Assembly (NCBI RefSeq): GCF_003122365.1
Contig: NZ_CP029254.1
Span: 1,813,001 to 1,877,000 of the forward strand
Reading direction: 5' to 3'
Source of the DNA: Streptomyces spongiicola
GTDB taxonomy: Bacteria > Actinomycetota > Actinomycetes > Streptomycetales > Streptomycetaceae
Length of the DNA: 64,000 bases
Shown here: piece after piece, positions 61,101-64,000 of the stretch
Numbering within the stretch: position 1 is the stretch's first letter
Layout of the letters: each line of letters starts with the position of its first letter
Notes under the pieces: model-generated
Told to the model about the DNA's origin: nothing
What the model saw: the letters and a program-made list of their open reading frames with translations, nothing else
Databases searched by the model: none
Position numbers and translations under genes: made by a program

Positions 61101-62468
61101 CTAGAACAGCTTGCCGGGGTTGAGGATGCCGAGCGGGTCGAAGGCCTTCTTGACCGCTTGCTGCAACTCCATTCCCACGGGCCCGAGTTCGCGGGCGAGC
61201 CACTCCTTCTTCAGGACGCCCACCCCGTGTTCACCGGTGATGGTGCCACCGAGCTCCAGTCCGAGGGCCATGATCTCGTCGAACGACTCCCGGGCACGTG
61301 CCGATTCGCCGGGGTCTCGGTGGTCGAAGCAGACGACCGGGTGGGTGTTGCCGTCCCCGGCGTGCGCGCAGACGCCGATGGTGAGGTCGTACTTCTCCGC
61401 GATGGCCGCGGTGCCGTCGATCATCTCGGCGAGCCGGGAACGCGGTACGCAGACGTCGTCGATCATCGTCGCGGTCCTGACGGCCTCCAGGGCCGTCAGC
61501 GACAGCCTGCGGGCCTGGAGCAGCAGCTCGGACTCGGCCTCGTCCTCGGCGGGGACGACCTGGGTGGCGCCCGCCGCTGCGCACAGTTCCCCGGCGGCGG
61601 CGAGGTCCGGCCCGGGGTCGGCGGTGTCGAACGCGGCGAGGAGCAGGGCCTCGGTCGTGTCCGGGAGGCCCATCTGCGCCATCGCGTTGACGGCCCGGAT
61701 GGTCGTACGGTCCATGATCTCCAGCAGCGATGGGGTGTGACCGCGCTCCATGATCGCGCAGACGGCCTCGCACGCGGCGGCGGCCGACGGGAACTCGGCG
61801 GCGAGGACGAGCTGCCGGGGCGGCTTCGGCCGCAGCGCGAGGACGGCTTTGACGACGATGCCCAGGCTTCCCTCCGAGCCGACGAAGAGCCGGGTGAGGT
61901 CGTAGCCGGCGACGCCCTTGGCGGTGCGGCGGCCGGTGCTGAGAAGCCGGCCGTCGGCCAGGACGGCCTCGAGGCCGAGGACGTACTCGGCGGTCACGCC
62001 GTACTTGACACAGCACAGCCCGCCGGAAGCGGTGCCGATGTTGCCGCCGATGGTGCACGTCTCCCAGCTGGACGGGTCCGGCGGGTAGTACAGCCCGTGC
62101 TCGCCGACGGCGCGTGACAGCACCGCGTTGACGACACCGGGCTCCACGACGGCGATCCGGTCGACCGGGCTGATCTCCAGGATGCGGTCCATCCTGACGA
62201 GGGACAGGACGATGCAGCCGTCGGAGGCGTTGGCGCCGCCGGACAGACCCGTGCGAGCCCCCTGCGGTACGACGGGGACGCGCAGTTCGGTCGCGGTGCG
62301 CATCACGTGCTGGACCTGCTCGACGGTGCGCGGCAGGACCACGACGGCCGGGGTGCCCGCGTCGCAGAAGCTCGCCATGTCGTTGCTGTACGAGGCCGTG
62401 ACGTCGGGGTCGGTGATCAGGGCTTCGGGCGGAAGGTTCTCTCGGAGCCGGGAGAGGAGAGCGTCCAT
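61101..62468 (-). CDS. FAD-linked oxidase, glycolate oxidase GlcD-like
   Basis: A 455-residue VAO-family flavoprotein. The FAD-binding region is VPVVPQGARTGLSGGANAS, SWETCTIGGNIGTASGGL CCVKYG and GSEGSLGIV, and the C-terminal catalytic part has HAGDGNTHPVV and GEHGVGVLKKEWL. It oxidises a 2-hydroxy acid such as glycolate or D-lactate, with electrons passed to a partner not visible here. The ATG is the first codon with similarity. Confidence 0.93.
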   Translation of the reverse strand: MDALLSRLRENLPPEALITDPDVTASYSNDMASFCDAGTPAVVVLPRTVEQVQHVMRTATELRVPVVPQGARTGLSGGANASDGCIVLSLVRMDRILEISPVDRIAVVEPGVVNAVLSRAVGEHGLYYPPDPSSWETCTIGGNIGTASGGLCCVKYGVTAEYVLGLEAVLADGRLLSTGRRTAKGVAGYDLTRLFVGSEGSLGIVVKAVLALRPKPPRQLVLAAEFPSAAAACEAVCAIMERGHTPSLLEIMDRTTIRAVNAMAQMGLPDTTEALLLAAFDTADPGPDLAAAGELCAAAGATQVVPAEDEAESELLLQARRLSLTALEAVRTATMIDDVCVPRSRLAEMIDGTAAIAEKYDLTIGVCAHAGDGNTHPVVCFDHRDPGESARARESFDEIMALGLELGGTITGEHGVGVLKKEWLARELGPVGMELQQAVKKAFDPLGILNPGKLF

Positions 62469-62567
62469 GATCCCAGACTGGCACCGGGGGCCATCGGTGT
62501 GAACCCACCGGCGACCCGCGTCGCTCCGCCGGGTGGGCACTTCGTGCGCGACCGGAGGTGTCGCACA

Positions 62568-64000
62568 GTGATCGCCATGAGGAAGCGATGCGCGCCACTG
62601 ACCAGGAACGCCGTGATCGCCTCGCTGGTCGCCGGAGCGGTCGCCACCGGGATCGTGGTCGCCGGCACGGGCCGGGACGACCGGCCGCCGCCGCCCGCGC
62701 CGGGGCCGGCGGCCCGGACCGTGCTCGCGGAGGGCCCCGGGGCGGCCCTGTCGGCGGGGGAACTGTCCGCGCTGATCGCAGCCCAGGAGCACCGGCTCGC
62801 GGGAACGGCCGGCGACCATCTGTCGTGGGCGGTGCTGGGCTCGGCCTATCTGGCGCAGGGGGCGCTGCTCGGCGACCGTACGGACCTCCGCCGGGCGGAG
62901 AAGGCGCTGCGGCGCTCGCTGGAGGCACTGCCCGGCGAGAAGGGCAACGCGGACGCACAGGTGGGAATGGCCGCGCTGGCGAACGCCCGGCGGGACTTCG
63001 CCTCGGCGAAGCGCTGGGCCGAGAGCGTCCGGGCGCGGTCGCCGGAACAGTGGACGGCGTATCCGGCGCTGATCGACGCGTACAGCGGACTCGGCTCGTA
63101 CGCGGCGGCCGCGAAGGCCCTGCACACGCTGGAGGAGCTTCGGCCCCGCACCGTGCAGACCCTCTTGCGGGGCTCCCAGGTCCACCGCGACAACGGCCGG
63201 TACGAGGACGCCGAGGCGCTGGCGGACGAGGCGGTGTCGCGCTCGGGTGGCAGGGCGGAACGTGCCTCCGCGCTGCACCGGCTCGGCGAGCTGGCCTGGG
63301 AGCGGGGCGAGCCGCAGCAGGCGGCGGCGTACTTCGACACGGCGCTGCGACTGGAGCCGGGCCACCATCCCTCTCTGGCGGGGCGGGGCCGGGCCTCGGC
63401 GGCGCTCGGGCGCACGGACGACGCGCTGCGGGACTACCGGGCGGCCGTCGAACGGGCCCCGATGCCCGAGTACGCGCTGCGGGCCGGCGAGCTGTACGAG
63501 TCGCTGGGGATGCCGGACGAGGCCCGGGCACACCACGAGAAGGTGCGCAGGCTTGCCGCGAAGGCCCGGAAGTACGGGGTGAGCGAGGAGCTGACGCTCG
63601 CGCGGTACGAGGCGGACCACGGGCAGGCGGACTCCGCGGTGCGGCGCCTGGCCCAGGAGTGGAAGCGGGGGCATCGCAGCGCGCATGTCTCGGACGCTCT
63701 GGGGTGGGCGCTGCACCGGGCGGGGAGGACGCAGGAGGGGCTGAAGTACCTGAAGCGGGCGACGACTCCCGGACTCCGCAGCGCGCTGTCCCTCTACCAC
63801 CGGGGTGAGATCGAGCGCTCACTCGGCCGGGACGGCCCTGCCCGCCGGCATCTGCGGGAGGCGCTGCGCCTCAACCCGCACTTCTCGCCGCTCCTGGTGC
63901 CTCAGGCGAAACGGGCGGTCTCGGCGCTGGGCAACCCCCCGCCGGGTGGTCCCGCCGACGTCGAGGGCGAGCCGTGGACGACGGGCGGGGAACTGCCGCC
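62568..64000 (+). CDS. TPR-repeat protein, cut off by the window end
   Basis: A gene running off the right edge, so no stop is seen (at least 477 codons). It starts at a GTG with GGAGGT 8 nt upstream; an in-frame ATG is 9 bp further. An N-terminal membrane anchor (AVIASLVAGAVATGIVVAG) is followed by tetratricopeptide repeats, such as WAVLGSAYLAQGALLGDR, ALGRTDDALRDYRAAVERAP, ALHRAGRTQEGLKYLKRA. It is probably extracellular or periplasm-facing and acts in protein-protein contacts. Partial. Confidence 0.85.
   Translation, partial: MIAMRKRCAPLTRNAVIASLVAGAVATGIVVAGTGRDDRPPPPAPGPAARTVLAEGPGAALSAGELSALIAAQEHRLAGTAGDHLSWAVLGSAYLAQGALLGDRTDLRRAEKALRRSLEALPGEKGNADAQVGMAALANARRDFASAKRWAESVRARSPEQWTAYPALIDAYSGLGSYAAAAKALHTLEELRPRTVQTLLRGSQVHRDNGRYEDAEALADEAVSRSGGRAERASALHRLGELAWERGEPQQAAAYFDTALRLEPGHHPSLAGRGRASAALGRTDDALRDYRAAVERAPMPEYALRAGELYESLGMPDEARAHHEKVRRLAAKARKYGVSEELTLARYEADHGQADSAVRRLAQEWKRGHRSAHVSDALGWALHRAGRTQEGLKYLKRATTPGLRSALSLYHRGEIERSLGRDGPARRHLREALRLNPHFSPLLVPQAKRAVSALGNPPPGGPADVEGEPWTTGGELP

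Noticed and set aside
62558..63808. Long plus-strand ORF starting at 62558
   Set aside because: It is a shadow frame. The real gene uses the GTG at 62568 in another frame, has TPR repeats and a good ribosome binding site, and runs past the window end.

Overview
The window is a chromosomal stretch of a Streptomyces-like actinomycete. The DNA is very GC-rich, codons strongly prefer G or C in the third position, and many genes overlap by one to four bases. Lineage markers include an SsgA-like sporulation protein, an AfsA/gamma-butyrolactone receptor pair, a DasR operator before a GlcNAc PTS permease, and SCO29xx-like gene order (rdgB, rph, nagF/nagE2, cysM-cysO-mec, clpS, ssgG). That order is recalled from knowledge of S. 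coelicolor, not aligned here.

Left core (1-34 kb). An SGNH esterase, a Bcp peroxiredoxin, a DUF3618 protein, a GroES-like protein and a guanidinium exporter under a guanidine-III riboswitch are followed by a large class A PBP and a three-gene ABC-2 exporter. Next come a DUF1707 protein, two tandem HNH endonucleases beside tRNA-Leu(UAG), rdgB, a lipoprotein, rph, and divergent nagF/nagE2. UspA plus an APC permease, an MBL hydrolase and a decayed PemK/MazF-like gene precede the mec-leader-cysO-cysM cysteine operon. A TetR/MMPL/DUF2993 locus, another APC permease, DUF2017-clpS and the NAD salvage pair pncB-pncA complete this part.

Accessory island (about 34-53 kb). This is the most unusual part. 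A minus-strand operon carries a DRE-TIM (homocitrate synthase-like) enzyme, a LysW-type amino-group carrier protein, LysX, LysY and LysZ homologues, a class I glutamine-amidotransferase-like protein, a Glu/Leu-type dehydrogenase, an acyl-CoA ligase, a PLP aminotransferase and an FAH-fold enzyme. Two acyl-CoA dehydrogenases are transcribed divergently. Beside them sits a signalling cassette: an atypical OmpR-type regulator, a ScbR/ArpA-like receptor, AfsA and an SDR, with a candidate receptor operator. An MFS exporter with a MerR regulator lies on the other flank. No NRPS, PKS or transketolase gene is visible, so the product is probably a small non-proteinogenic amino acid or derivative built on a carrier protein. 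The carrier ends in Gln rather than the Glu that receives substrate in known LysW proteins. The usual LysK releasing peptidase is absent, while a GATase-fold gene is present.

Right core (53-64 kb). A secreted M6 metalloprotease, a small membrane protein, two RDD proteins, an SsgA-like protein (ssgG by context), a VOC protein, a GlcD-like FAD oxidase and a TPR protein cut off by the window end.

A second theme is tandem repeats. Intergenic gaps hold short perfect arrays with units of 6, 7, 8, 9, 17 or 20 bp, whereas repeats inside genes mostly have units divisible by three. One array is a run of seven G-tracts that should fold as a G-quadruplex, and one junction holds a perfect 58-bp palindrome.
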